A stretch of DNA of 64,000 bases. It comes from Clostridium guangxiense (GTDB lineage: Bacteria; Bacillota; Clostridia; Clostridiales; Clostridiaceae). Below are positions 1 to 8,326 of the stretch, in pieces. Numbering within the stretch: the first letter of the stretch is position 1; each line of letters opens with the position of its first letter. Position numbers and translations under genes: made by a program. The DNA lies in the NCBI RefSeq assembly GCF_021043395.1, contig NZ_JAJNKE010000003.1, forward strand, positions 46,811-110,810, in the 5' to 3' direction. Below the pieces are notes generated by a model. That model made no database searches, was not told the origin of the DNA, and saw only the letters and a list, made by a program, of their open reading frames with translations.

Positions 1-1
1 A

Positions 2-502
2 AATTTTGCAGAGAGAATAAGCAGTAAGAGCATAACTGTTCTAAAGGATCATAGAAAATTAATACCTCTTAAAGGAAAAGTGGTTTCTATATCACCAAGA
101 GCAATTGCACTTACAGGAGCCGATGATAAGATTAAAGTTGCTGCTTCTTTTTGCCATAAATTAAACAGCATATGTAAAGGCGTTGAATTTCAAATTCCAA
201 TGAATCCAGATGAGAGTTTAATTGATACTATAATGGGAGAATGCCCGCATGCCGATAGAGTCGTAATAGGGTGTTACAATGCACATTTAAATAAAAATCA
301 GATAGAACTTGTGGGAAGAGTTAACGAAATAAATCCTAACGTAGTGTTGGTTTCTCTCAGAAATCCATATGACATTTTGTGTTTTAAAGAAATTTCTACT
401 TATATAAATGCCTATGAATATACTGAATTATCAATAGAAAGCACTATTAAAGTTTTAACAGGTAAAATAAAGGCAGAAGGTGTATCGCCAGTTAAACTAT
501 AA
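2..502 (+). CDS. nagZ: Beta-N-acetylglucosaminidase (GH3, NagZ-type), C-terminal part
   Basis: The reading frame is open from base 2, so the gene starts outside the window and only the last 166 residues are seen. The visible part opens with the AERISSKSITVLKD segment that leads from the GH3 TIM barrel into the C-terminal alpha/beta domain of two-domain NagZ enzymes, and the rest looks like that sandwich domain. The catalytic barrel is not in view. NagZ enzymes remove non-reducing-end GlcNAc from muropeptides or chitobiose. The stop lies 17 bases before murK, so the genes are probably co-transcribed. The assignment rests on the C-terminal fold and the neighbours (MurNAc/GlcNAc kinase, NamZ); a different GH3 specificity cannot be excluded. 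Confidence 0.8.
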   Translation, partial: NFAERISSKSITVLKDHRKLIPLKGKVVSISPRAIALTGADDKIKVAASFCHKLNSICKGVEFQIPMNPDESLIDTIMGECPHADRVVIGCYNAHLNKNQIELVGRVNEINPNVVLVSLRNPYDILCFKEISTYINAYEYTELSIESTIKVLTGKIKAEGVSPVKL

Positions 503-519
503 GTGATTGAGGTGAGTTT

Positions 520-1440
520 ATGAAATATGTAATAGGAATAGATGGTGGAGGAACTAAAACTCATATGAAACTTTCTGATTTGAATGGAAATATTCTTGCA
601 GAAGGTACTAAAGGACCATCAAATATAAATTCTGCAGCGGAGGAAGAGGTTAAAAAAGCATTTCGGGATTTAATATATGAAGGAATAAGAAGCATAGGAG
701 CATCTTTGGGTGAATGCAGTGCAATTTGTATTGGTGCTGCAGGAGCTGATAGAGATGAAGATAAAATCATAATAGAAAATATGATAAAAGATATGAGATA
801 TAACGGAAAGGTTATAGTAGTTAATGATGCTGAAGTGGCGTTGGCAGGCGGTATTGGCAAAAGAAGTGGTATTATAGTTATAAGCGGAACAGGGTCTATT
901 TGTTATGGTAGAACAGAAGAAGGAAAGAGCTGCCGTTCAGGCGGTTGGGGACATATTATAGGTGATGAAGGAAGCGGATATGATATAGGGATAAATGCAA
1001 TAAAGTCAGCACTTAAAAGTTATGATGGCAGAGGACCAAAAACTATTCTTGAAAGCAGCGTATTAGAGCATTTCAATTTAAAATATCATGAGGATTTAAT
1101 AGACTATATATATAGAAGTGGTGCTGGAAAGAAGGAAATAGCCAGTCTTACAAAGGTCGTAGCTAACACATATGAGTTAGGAGATGAGGTGGCTAAAAAA
1201 ATACTTAAATATGCGGCAAAGGAACTATTTTTAAGTGTGAAAGCAGTTATAAATAGGCTTAATATGGGTAATACAAGTATATTTTTGACAACGGCAGGAG
1301 GAGCTATTAACAATATTAAATATTTATATGACGAATTTAAAAACAACGTAAATGAATTTTATCCTAAAATTAGTGTAATACCTATGAAAAATGATTCTGC
1401 TTTTGGAGCTGTACTTATAGCAAGAGGTGAGAGTGATTAA
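520..1440 (+). CDS. murK: N-acetylmuramate/N-acetylglucosamine kinase (BadF/BadG ATPase family)
   Basis: A 306-residue sugar kinase of the BadF/BadG/BcrA/BcrD ATPase family. The N-terminal phosphate loop reads GIDGGGTKTH (about residues 6-15), the second phosphate motif is VISGTGSICYG (about 126-136), and a conserved GGWGHIIGDEGSGYD segment follows (about 146-160). MurK of C. acetobutylicum phosphorylates both MurNAc and GlcNAc at O6 and sits in the same kind of neighbourhood. It starts at an ATG with a GAGGTGAG ribosome site and ends directly against the next ATG. Dual specificity is inferred from context: the products of NagZ and NamZ are exactly GlcNAc and MurNAc. A plain GlcNAc kinase is the main alternative. 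Confidence 0.82.
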   Translation: MKYVIGIDGGGTKTHMKLSDLNGNILAEGTKGPSNINSAAEEEVKKAFRDLIYEGIRSIGASLGECSAICIGAAGADRDEDKIIIENMIKDMRYNGKVIVVNDAEVALAGGIGKRSGIIVISGTGSICYGRTEEGKSCRSGGWGHIIGDEGSGYDIGINAIKSALKSYDGRGPKTILESSVLEHFNLKYHEDLIDYIYRSGAGKKEIASLTKVVANTYELGDEVAKKILKYAAKELFLSVKAVINRLNMGNTSIFLTTAGGAINNIKYLYDEFKNNVNEFYPKISVIPMKNDSAFGAVLIARGESD

Positions 1441-2391
1441 ATGGAGTTTGAAAAAGTTCATGATTTAAGGAATGTTGTAAAATTGTGGAATACAAATATG
1501 GAAGCTATATATCCCATGGATTTAAAACTTTTTCAGCAGAACTATGAAAATGACAAACAAAGCAAAAATATATTAGGTGTTTTTGAAAATGAAATTTTAA
1601 TAGGTTTTGTAATATATAAACAGTGGAGCTATAAAAGCGGCAAATTAAATCCAAATGATGAAATAGGATATATAAATTCGATAATTGTAGATATAAATTA
1701 TAGAAATCGAGGAATAGGAACCAAACTTTTGGATATGGCAGAAAGAGATTTAATTAATTTAGGAGTTAAAATAATACGTTTAGGCAGCGATACTTATCAC
1801 TTTTTTCCTGGAATTCCTCTAGAATGTTTAGTTTCGGAAGAGTTTTTTAAGAAAAGAAATTATAAAATAGAAGATAGTTTTTATGATTTAATATGTGATA
1901 TATCTAAAATAAAATTTAAAGCTTTAAGCGATTTTGAAGGTTACAAAGTAAATATTTTAAAATTTGATGATAGAAAAAGTCTTATGGCTCTTTTAGAAAA
2001 AAATTTTTCTGGAAGATGGTATGAGGAATTTATGGAATTCTTTGATATAGGAATGGAAGATAGGGATGTAGTGGTCTTAAAAGACAAAAACACTGTAATT
2101 GGCTTTGCACATATATATGACAACAAAAGCAAATTTATTGGACCGTCTATATACTGGAGAGGACTTCTTGGTGGAAATTATGGTGGATTAGGCCCTATAG
2201 GAGTAGATAAGGATTATAGAAAACGTGGGCTTGGTATGCTTATACTCTGCAAATCACTTGAAATATTACAAAAAAGGCATGTAAATAAAATGGTTATAGA
2301 TTGGGTTGATAGAGATTTGCTTGATTTTTATGGAAAGTTTAATTTTATGCCCTGGAAGCAATATAAAAAGGCATCTAAAGAGGTATTGTAA
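1441..2391 (+). CDS. glmA: Tandem-GNAT N-acetyltransferase, GlmA-type glucosamine acetyltransferase
   Basis: A 316-residue protein with two GNAT folds. The first has its acetyl-CoA motif at RNRGIGTKLLD (about residues 87-97), the second at YRKRGLGMLIL (about 259-269). The ATG follows the murK stop with no gap and the gene's own stop abuts the next ATG, so translation is probably coupled. C. acetobutylicum GlmA is a two-GNAT enzyme, encoded beside murK, that N-acetylates glucosamine and de-N-acetylated glucosaminides with acetyl-CoA. Architecture and position both match, so the same role is inferred: re-acetylating amino sugars so that NagZ and MurK can handle them. Without an alignment, another small-amine acetyltransferase remains possible. 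Confidence 0.72.
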   Translation: MEFEKVHDLRNVVKLWNTNMEAIYPMDLKLFQQNYENDKQSKNILGVFENEILIGFVIYKQWSYKSGKLNPNDEIGYINSIIVDINYRNRGIGTKLLDMAERDLINLGVKIIRLGSDTYHFFPGIPLECLVSEEFFKKRNYKIEDSFYDLICDISKIKFKALSDFEGYKVNILKFDDRKSLMALLEKNFSGRWYEEFMEFFDIGMEDRDVVVLKDKNTVIGFAHIYDNKSKFIGPSIYWRGLLGGNYGGLGPIGVDKDYRKRGLGMLILCKSLEILQKRHVNKMVIDWVDRDLLDFYGKFNFMPWKQYKKASKEVL

Positions 2392-3537
2392 ATGGAAAAA
2401 GTTAAAACTGGTATAGATAATATAAATGAGTATATAGGCATTTTTAAAGATAAAAGAATTGGTCTCATTACTAATAATACCGGATATAATAGTGAATTTA
2501 AAAGCACAATAGATATTTTAAGGAAAAGTACAAATTTAACAACACTTTATTCACCAGAACATGGGATAAGAGGGGATATACAGGCAGGAAAAGAAGTTGA
2601 AAGTTATATTGATTTAAAAACTGGAATAAAGGTGTACAGCTTGTATGGAAAAAACAAAAGGCCATCTAAAGAAATACTTAAAAATGTTGATGTACTTACT
2701 TTTGATATTCAAGATGTGGGCGCAAGATTTTACACATACCTTTATACTATGTCGTATGCTATGGAAAGCTGTGAGGAGTTTAATAAGGAATTTGTTGTAT
2801 TTGATAGACCCAACCCAATCAATGGAAATGATGTTGAAGGTAATATTTTGAATAAAAATTACAGCTCTTTTGTTGGTCGATATCCAATTCCTCAAAGATA
2901 TGGTCTTACAATAGGAGAAACAGCTAAGCTTTTTAACGAAGAGTTTTTAATAGGCTGTAAATTAAAGGTTATTCCTATGAAGAATTGGAGAAGGGAAATG
3001 TATTATGAAGCTACTGGACTAAGTTTTATAATGCCATCACCTAATATGCCAACTGTTGATACAGCTGTAGTTTACCCTGGAACTTGCATTTTTGAAGGAA
3101 CAAATATTTCAGAAGGAAGGGGAACAACTAGACCCTTTGAAATTATTGGAACACCATGGCTTGATGGCTTTAAAATTGCAAATATAATGAATGAATTAAA
3201 ACTTGACGGTGTTAAATTTAGACCAATATTTTTTACCCCAACTTTTTCAAAATATGCAGGTAAACTTTGTGAAGGAGTGCAAATTCATGTGACGGACAGA
3301 AAAACATATAAGCCTGTTAAAACAGCACTTTTTCTTTATAAGATTATAAAACAGGAAAGCAAAAATAAGTTTCAGTTTATTACATTTGAAGGAAAAAAAC
3401 TAGTATATGGAATTGATTTGTTAGCTGGAGATAGCATTCTTAGGAAAAATGAAATAGATGTTAATAAGATATATAAGCAGTGGCAGGAAGAAGTTGTAAA
3501 GTTCAAAAAATTAAAGAAAAGGTATCATTTATATTAG
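2392..3537 (+). CDS. namZ: Exo-beta-N-acetylmuramidase, NamZ (DUF1343) family
   Basis: A 381-residue DUF1343 protein. Family landmarks are IGLITNNTGYN near the N terminus, YSPEHGIRGDIQAGKE (about 58-73), YSLYGKNKRPS, FDIQDVGARFYTY (about 106-118), VFDRPNPINGNDVEG (about 138-152) and PSPNMPTVDTAVVYPGTC (about 217-234) followed by EGTNISEGRGTTRPFE. The Bacillus subtilis homologue (YbbC/NamZ) releases MurNAc from the non-reducing end of peptidoglycan chains. Unlike that exported protein, this one begins straight into the domain with no signal peptide or lipobox, so it should act in the cytoplasm. It overlaps neither neighbour but abuts glmA (stop then ATG). Together with NagZ it could strip alternating MurNAc and GlcNAc. 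Confidence 0.85.
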   Translation: MEKVKTGIDNINEYIGIFKDKRIGLITNNTGYNSEFKSTIDILRKSTNLTTLYSPEHGIRGDIQAGKEVESYIDLKTGIKVYSLYGKNKRPSKEILKNVDVLTFDIQDVGARFYTYLYTMSYAMESCEEFNKEFVVFDRPNPINGNDVEGNILNKNYSSFVGRYPIPQRYGLTIGETAKLFNEEFLIGCKLKVIPMKNWRREMYYEATGLSFIMPSPNMPTVDTAVVYPGTCIFEGTNISEGRGTTRPFEIIGTPWLDGFKIANIMNELKLDGVKFRPIFFTPTFSKYAGKLCEGVQIHVTDRKTYKPVKTALFLYKIIKQESKNKFQFITFEGKKLVYGIDLLAGDSILRKNEIDVNKIYKQWQEEVVKFKKLKKRYHLY

Positions 3538-3552
3538 AGAGAGTGATGTAAG

Positions 3553-4344
3553 TTGTATGAAATTAAAAGCTTAAAGGAGAGTATACAAAGGTTTATAAAT
3601 TTAAGAAAAGAAAATGTTTCTGTGGTTTTTTTAGATCTCAAAAATACTTCAAATTACGTATACATTAATGAAAATGAAACTTTTCCCTCTGCAAGCACAA
3701 TAAAAGTAATTATAATGGCAGAAGCCTTAAATCAAGTTATTAACGGTGTACATGATTTACATGAGAAAATTAGGGTAAAAGCTTCTGATAGAACTCCTTA
3801 TAGTATAATAACATGTCTTGAAAACAGTACTTATGAATTTATTGATATTTTAACTCTCATGATAATATCCAGTGATAACACTGCTTCAAATATACTCATA
3901 GATTTGCTTGGAATGGAAAAAATAAATGACTACGCTAAAAAGATAGGATTAAAAACTACTATTTTAAAAAGAAAAATGATGGATGTAGTTGCAGTAAAAA
4001 GTGGTAGAGAAAACCTTACAAGTGCTTCTGATATGCTGATTTTATTTCAAAAAATTTATAACCATGAAATATTAGACAGAGAGATGTGCAACTTAATGAT
4101 AAAAATTTTGAGTGAAAATACTGATCATGAAATGCTGCTAAGGTATTTACCAAGTGATGTTAAGTGTGCTCACAAAACTGGAGATTTAGATAATTTGAAT
4201 CATGACATTGGAATTTTTAATATTAATGATAACGAATATATACTAGGTATATTTGTACGAAATTCGGAATTTAATTATATTTCAAAGGATATTATAGGAA
4301 AGCTTTCAAAGCTTGTATATGGCTTTTTTTATAGTGCATTGTGA
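3553..4344 (+). CDS. Class A beta-lactamase-fold serine hydrolase, no signal peptide
   Basis: A 263-residue protein (TTG start) with all three penicillin-recognising motifs: S48-T-I-K51 (SxxK), S107-D-N109 (SDN) and K208-T-G210 (KTG). A canonical omega loop with the ExxLN deacylation glutamate is not evident; the region reads as a short segment ending in GRENLTSASDM. No N-terminal signal peptide or membrane helix is visible, so it is probably cytosolic, unlike a resistance enzyme. It sits between NamZ and the regulator of a muropeptide-salvage operon. In B. subtilis the matching operon carries AmiE, a serine-hydrolase-fold amidase, so an amidase or peptidase acting on muropeptides is a reasonable inference. 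True beta-lactamase activity is less likely. Confidence 0.7.
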   Translation: MYEIKSLKESIQRFINLRKENVSVVFLDLKNTSNYVYINENETFPSASTIKVIIMAEALNQVINGVHDLHEKIRVKASDRTPYSIITCLENSTYEFIDILTLMIISSDNTASNILIDLLGMEKINDYAKKIGLKTTILKRKMMDVVAVKSGRENLTSASDMLILFQKIYNHEILDREMCNLMIKILSENTDHEMLLRYLPSDVKCAHKTGDLDNLNHDIGIFNINDNEYILGIFVRNSEFNYISKDIIGKLSKLVYGFFYSAL

Positions 4345-4497
4345 ATTAAAACATGATATTATTGTTGTAAAAAGCAAACTATTTTTTAAAAGAATTTTAA
4401 TAAAGATTTATGATGAAACTTTGTTTTAAACAAGAGTAGAAACCAATGCTTATTTAAAATAAAGACTAAAAATAAGAGCAAAAGTGAGGATAATTTG

Positions 4498-5349
4498 ATG
4501 TACGGGAGTCTAATTCGTGTAAAAGAGATAATTAACGATTTAAATCCATCAGAAAAGAAAATAGCTAATTATATTTTAACTAATCCCAAGGAAATATCTG
4601 ATCTATCAATAAAAGATCTTGCTGATAAAAGTAATTCTTCTCAATCGGCCGTAGTAAGGCTTTGTAAAATTTTAGGCTACAAGGGTTATAAAGAGTTTAG
4701 GATAACTATAGCGAAAGATACTGTAACAGTTAATAAAGATGAAGATATGTATACTGATATAAATCCGCAAGACAGCATAGATACTATAATAAAAAACATA
4801 AGCTATAATAATAAAAAATCTATAGATAATACTATGGAGGTTTTATCGAAGAAATCTTTAGAAGAAGCTATTAGAGTTATTTCAAAAGCTGATAAAATAG
4901 ATTTTTATGGTGTAGGTGCATCTTATATAGTAGCTTTAGACGCATTTCAAAAGTTCACAAGAATAAACAAAAATGTGAGAGCCACTTCTGATACACATCT
5001 ACAAATGGAATTTGCATCGAACCTTAAAAAAGATGATGTTGCTGTTGCTATTTCATATTCTGGTGAAACAAGGGATACTTTTGAATCTATTGAGGTTGCT
5101 AAAAATGCAGGGGCAACTACAATAAGTGTAACTAAGTTTGGAAGCAATTCTATAAGTAATTTATGTGACATAAATTTATTTGTCTTGTCTCCAGAAATCA
5201 CATTTAGAAGTGGAGCCATGTCTTCAAGAATAGCTCAATTAAATGTTATAGACATATTATTTACTTCAGTAGCTGGATGTATGTTTGAGGATGTAAAAGA
5301 GTTTCTTGAAAATACAAGGATGTCGACAAGAATGAAAAGAATACGATAA
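4498..5349 (+). CDS. MurR/RpiR-family transcriptional regulator
   Basis: About 283 residues. The N-terminal helix-turn-helix of the RpiR type spans about residues 1-75 ([20 protein letters not shown] includes the recognition region) and a C-terminal SIS sugar-phosphate-binding domain spans about 125-255 ([14 protein letters not shown] is its phosphosugar loop). Homologue MurR senses MurNAc-6-phosphate, the product of the kinase encoded three genes upstream. I prefer the ATG at 4498 over the TTG just before it because GAGGA at 4486-4490 is then 7 bases away. A gap of about 150 bases before it, with no clear terminator, leaves room for its own promoter. It probably controls this operon. Confidence 0.83.
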   Translation: MYGSLIRVKEIINDLNPSEKKIANYILTNPKEISDLSIKDLADKSNSSQSAVVRLCKILGYKGYKEFRITIAKDTVTVNKDEDMYTDINPQDSIDTIIKNISYNNKKSIDNTMEVLSKKSLEEAIRVISKADKIDFYGVGASYIVALDAFQKFTRINKNVRATSDTHLQMEFASNLKKDDVAVAISYSGETRDTFESIEVAKNAGATTISVTKFGSNSISNLCDINLFVLSPEITFRSGAMSSRIAQLNVIDILFTSVAGCMFEDVKEFLENTRMSTRMKRIR

Positions 5350-5362
5350 GGAAGTGCGTAGT

Positions 5363-6451
5363 GTGATTATTAAAGATATAGTTATAGGACATATGTCTGT
5401 GCCGTTAAAAAAGCCATTTAAAACGGCTATTAGAAGTGTAAATAGCGTAGATGATGTCATTATTAAGATAATTACAGATACAGGAAACATTGGTTTTGGA
5501 AGTGCAGCATCTACAGCACTTGTAACTGGCGACACAACAGAATCCATAGAAGGTGCCATAAAAAGTTATATAAAAAAAGCTATAGTTGGAATGGATATTG
5601 AAAATTTAGAAGGTATACTTTTAAAATTAAATTCCTGCATTGTAAGAAACACGAGTGCCAAAGCAGCAGTAGATATTGCACTTTATGATTTATATGGACA
5701 ACTTTATAAAGCACCATTATATAAGCTTCTTGGGGGCTGCAGAAATAAGCTTGAAACTGATATTACAATAAGTGTTAATTCCCCAGAAGAAATGACTAGG
5801 GATAGCATAGAAGCTGTAAAACTTGGATATAAAACTTTGAAAATAAAAGTTGGAAAGGATTCAAAGCTTGATATAGAAAGAATGAAGGCTATAAGAAAAG
5901 CTGTTGGCTATGATGTTAAGCTTAGAATAGATGCAAATCAAGGCTGGGAGCCTAAAGAAGCTGTAAGGACACTTAGAAAAATTGAAGATGCAGCTGTGGA
6001 TATAGAACTTGTAGAACAGCCCGTGATAGCTTCAAATTTAGAGGGACTAAAGCTGGTTACAGATAATGTAGATACTCCAGTTATGGCGGATGAGAGTGTA
6101 TTTTCGCCAAAGGATGCAGCAAAGGTAATGGAAATGAGAGCATCAGATTTAATAAATATAAAGCTTATGAAGACTGGTGGAATATACAATGCATTAAAGA
6201 TATGTTCATTAGCAGAAGTTTATGGAATGGAATGTATGCTTGGATGCATGCTTGAGGGAAAAGTCAGTGTTACTGCTGCGGTTCATCTTGCAGCGGCTAA
6301 AAAAGTAATAACAAAAATTGATCTTGATGGCCCGGTTTTATGCAGCAGAGATGATGTTGTGGGAGGAGCAATTTATAATAACAGCGGCATTACGTTAAAT
6401 GAAGGACCTGGACTTGGAATTGAAAAATTGCTGAGTGATAGTAGTTTTTAA
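5363..6451 (+). CDS. ykfB: Dipeptide (L-Ala-D/L-Glu) epimerase, enolase superfamily
   Basis: About 362 residues of the muconate-lactonising subgroup of the enolase superfamily. Visible catalytic features are the KIKVG base motif after KTL (mid-protein), metal ligands in LRIDANQGW and ELVEQPV, then VMADESVFSPKDA, and the distal lysine in LINIKLMKTGG. YkfB-type enzymes racemise the Glu in L-Ala-D-Glu released from peptidoglycan, which fits the salvage operon. The GTG at 5363 is chosen because AGGAAG at 5349-5354 lies 8 bases upstream; the in-frame GTG at 5354 would overlap that site. The gene begins a few bases after the regulator stop, suggesting one transcript. Substrate is inferred from family and context; other dipeptides are possible. 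Confidence 0.8.
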   Translation: MIIKDIVIGHMSVPLKKPFKTAIRSVNSVDDVIIKIITDTGNIGFGSAASTALVTGDTTESIEGAIKSYIKKAIVGMDIENLEGILLKLNSCIVRNTSAKAAVDIALYDLYGQLYKAPLYKLLGGCRNKLETDITISVNSPEEMTRDSIEAVKLGYKTLKIKVGKDSKLDIERMKAIRKAVGYDVKLRIDANQGWEPKEAVRTLRKIEDAAVDIELVEQPVIASNLEGLKLVTDNVDTPVMADESVFSPKDAAKVMEMRASDLINIKLMKTGGIYNALKICSLAEVYGMECMLGCMLEGKVSVTAAVHLAAAKKVITKIDLDGPVLCSRDDVVGGAIYNNSGITLNEGPGLGIEKLLSDSSF

Positions 6452-6476
6452 CTTTAGTTTTTTAATAATAACAGTA

Positions 6477-6525
6477 ATCGCAGGATAATAGTATTAGAAG
6501 ATATTATTATTCTGCGATATTTTTA
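6477..6525 (+). terminator. Rho-independent terminator of the muropeptide-salvage operon
   Basis: The stem ATCGCAGGATAATA at 6477-6490 pairs with TATTATTCTGCGAT at 6505-6518 and is followed by a short T-rich run. It lies 25 bases after the epimerase stop and before the next operon. Confidence 0.8.
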
Positions 6526-6595
6526 TATTGAATGTAATACAAAGTAAGAATAGAATATAAAATATAATATTTTACTTAAGAAATGAAGGGATAAC

Positions 6596-7291
6596 GTGAT
6601 TAAAGTTAATATTTTGGTTGCTGAGGATGATAAGGAAATCAATTATCTGATTTCAAGTTATTTAAAAAAAGAAGGCTACAATGTAGAATGCAGTTTCGAT
6701 GGGGTACAAGCTGTGGAAAAATTAGAAAATGAAGAATATCAATTAGTAATTTTAGACTTAATGCTGCCAAAGTTAAGTGGCGGAGAGGTTCTTTTAAAAA
6801 TAAGAAATAAGTATACAATTCCGGTTATTATACTTTCAGCAAAGGATGAACAAACTGATAAAATATTTGGTTTAGAACTTGGAGCCGATGATTATATGAC
6901 TAAACCATTTGAAATAGGAGAATTGTTAGCCCGGGTTAAAGCACAGTTAAGAAGGTATATAGAATTTAATAAGGGTGAAGTTAAAGAAAATGAAATTTTG
7001 GAGTATGAAGAACTTATATTGAATTTAAGTACATATAAGTTAACAGTCAAGGGTATAGATATTACGCTTACTGCAAAAGAATTTGAAATATTGAAGCTTT
7101 TTATGCAATATCCAGATAAAGTATTTACTAAATCACAAATTTTTAATGTTGTTTGGCAGGAAGAATATATGACTGATGAAAATACGGTTATGGTTCATAT
7201 AAGCCGTCTTAGAAATAAAATAAATAAAAATACAGAGAAGCATGAATATATAAAAACTGTTTGGGGTATAGGATATAAATTAAGTGATTAA
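6596..7291 (+). CDS. OmpR/PhoB-family response regulator
   Basis: A 231-residue response regulator with a GTG start. The receiver domain has acidic residues EDD near the N terminus, phospho-acceptor D54 in VILDLMLP, and the conserved lysine in DYMTKPF. A C-terminal winged helix (about 130-231) carries the usual LTAKEFEILKLF and the closing VWGIGYKL motif. It is followed after 18 bases by its histidine kinase and then by an ABC exporter, the layout of peptide-antibiotic sensing and detoxification modules (BceRS/BcrRS-like). The likely target is the direct repeat at 8233-8252 before the transporter genes. The inducing compound cannot be read from the sequence. Confidence 0.9.
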   Translation: MIKVNILVAEDDKEINYLISSYLKKEGYNVECSFDGVQAVEKLENEEYQLVILDLMLPKLSGGEVLLKIRNKYTIPVIILSAKDEQTDKIFGLELGADDYMTKPFEIGELLARVKAQLRRYIEFNKGEVKENEILEYEELILNLSTYKLTVKGIDITLTAKEFEILKLFMQYPDKVFTKSQIFNVVWQEEYMTDENTVMVHISRLRNKINKNTEKHEYIKTVWGIGYKLSD

Positions 7292-7309
7292 AAGGGGGAA
7301 GCTTAAATT

Positions 7310-8224
7310 TTGAATATATGTATATCAATTTTGATAGGAATTATTTGTATGATTTTAATTTTAAGAGATATTTATATTTCAAGTCAAATAAACGAGATTA
7401 ATAAAACTTTGAGCCTTATAAGAAAAGGAAATTTTAATGCCAGGCTGCGTTTTTATTCAGGTGACAGGAGGATAAAAGAACTAGGAATTAATATGAATGC
7501 AATTATGGAAGAATTTCAAGAAATTTATGATAAGAAAGAATATCTTGAAGAATCAAGAAAAAGAATGATAGCTAATATATCACATGATTTAAGAACACCA
7601 TTAACTTCGGTACTAGGATATTTAGAGGCTGTAAAAAAAGATGAGAACTTAAGCTTAGAAGAAAAAAACAAATATTGGGGGATAGCATACTCAAAAGCTA
7701 AAAAATTATATTTGCTTCTTGAAGATTTTTTTCAAATGTCAAAGCTGGATGCTGGAGACATAGCTATTAAGAAAGAAAAAGTTAATTTAACAGATACAGT
7801 TAAAGAAGCTATAGCTAGCTTTTATCAAGAATTTGTAAATAGGGGGATTGAGCCTAGTATTGAGCTGCCTAAAGAGGATTTATTTGTTTTAGCGGATGTA
7901 AAGGCTGTTGATAGAATACTTTCTAATCTTTTGAACAATGCATTTAGATACGGAGCAGATGGAAAAGTTATTGGCATAAGAATGCGGAAGGAAAAACTTA
8001 ATGCCTGGATTGAGATATGGAATATGGGGAAAAACATTCCACAAAAGGATATATCATATGTTTTTGATAGGCTTTACACAGCAGAACCTTCAAGAAACGA
8101 AGAAGTTAAAGGAAGTGGACTGGGGCTTGCTATAGTTAAAAGTCTTGTAGAAAAGTTAAATGGAGAAGTTTCGGTTTGCAGCAATGAGAAAACTACCTTT
8201 TCCTTTTCACTGCCGTTATATTAG
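7310..8224 (+). CDS. Sensor histidine kinase with short membrane anchor
   Basis: A 304-residue kinase with a TTG start 9 bases after an AGGGGGAAG site. One hydrophobic helix (about residues 3-20) is followed by a HAMP-like linker, a HisKA domain with H92 in ANISHDLRTPLTS, and a HATPase domain with the N box (NLLNNAFRYG), G1-like (WNMGKNI) and G2 (GSGLGLAIVKS). There is no extracellular sensor domain. Kinases of this build in Firmicutes usually sense at the membrane or through a partner ABC transporter, which is encoded next door. Pairs with the response regulator immediately upstream. Confidence 0.88.
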   Translation: MNICISILIGIICMILILRDIYISSQINEINKTLSLIRKGNFNARLRFYSGDRRIKELGINMNAIMEEFQEIYDKKEYLEESRKRMIANISHDLRTPLTSVLGYLEAVKKDENLSLEEKNKYWGIAYSKAKKLYLLLEDFFQMSKLDAGDIAIKKEKVNLTDTVKEAIASFYQEFVNRGIEPSIELPKEDLFVLADVKAVDRILSNLLNNAFRYGADGKVIGIRMRKEKLNAWIEIWNMGKNIPQKDISYVFDRLYTAEPSRNEEVKGSGLGLAIVKSLVEKLNGEVSVCSNEKTTFSFSLPLY

Positions 8225-8232
8225 ATTTAAGA

Positions 8233-8252
8233 CTTTTGTAAGGTTTTTGTAA
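8233..8252 (+). promoter_or_regulatory. Candidate response-regulator operator (11-bp direct repeat)
   Basis: Two copies of TTTTGTA at 8234-8240 and 8245-8251 are spaced exactly 11 bases apart, one helical turn, as OmpR-family regulators prefer. They lie in the 102-bp gap between the kinase and the ABC transporter genes. About 17 bases further on, a TTATATTAT segment (8271-8279) could be a -10 region. The function is inferred from spacing and position. Confidence 0.5.
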
Positions 8253-8326
8253 AAGCTGCTTAAAAGTTAAGTTATATTATCTTTTATGTAATAAGGCAAA
8301 AGAATTAAAGTTGGGAGGCTTTAAAG

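Noticed and set aside
3553..4344. Beta-lactamase resistance gene
   Set aside because: No export signal, no clear deacylation glutamate, and cell-wall salvage neighbours.
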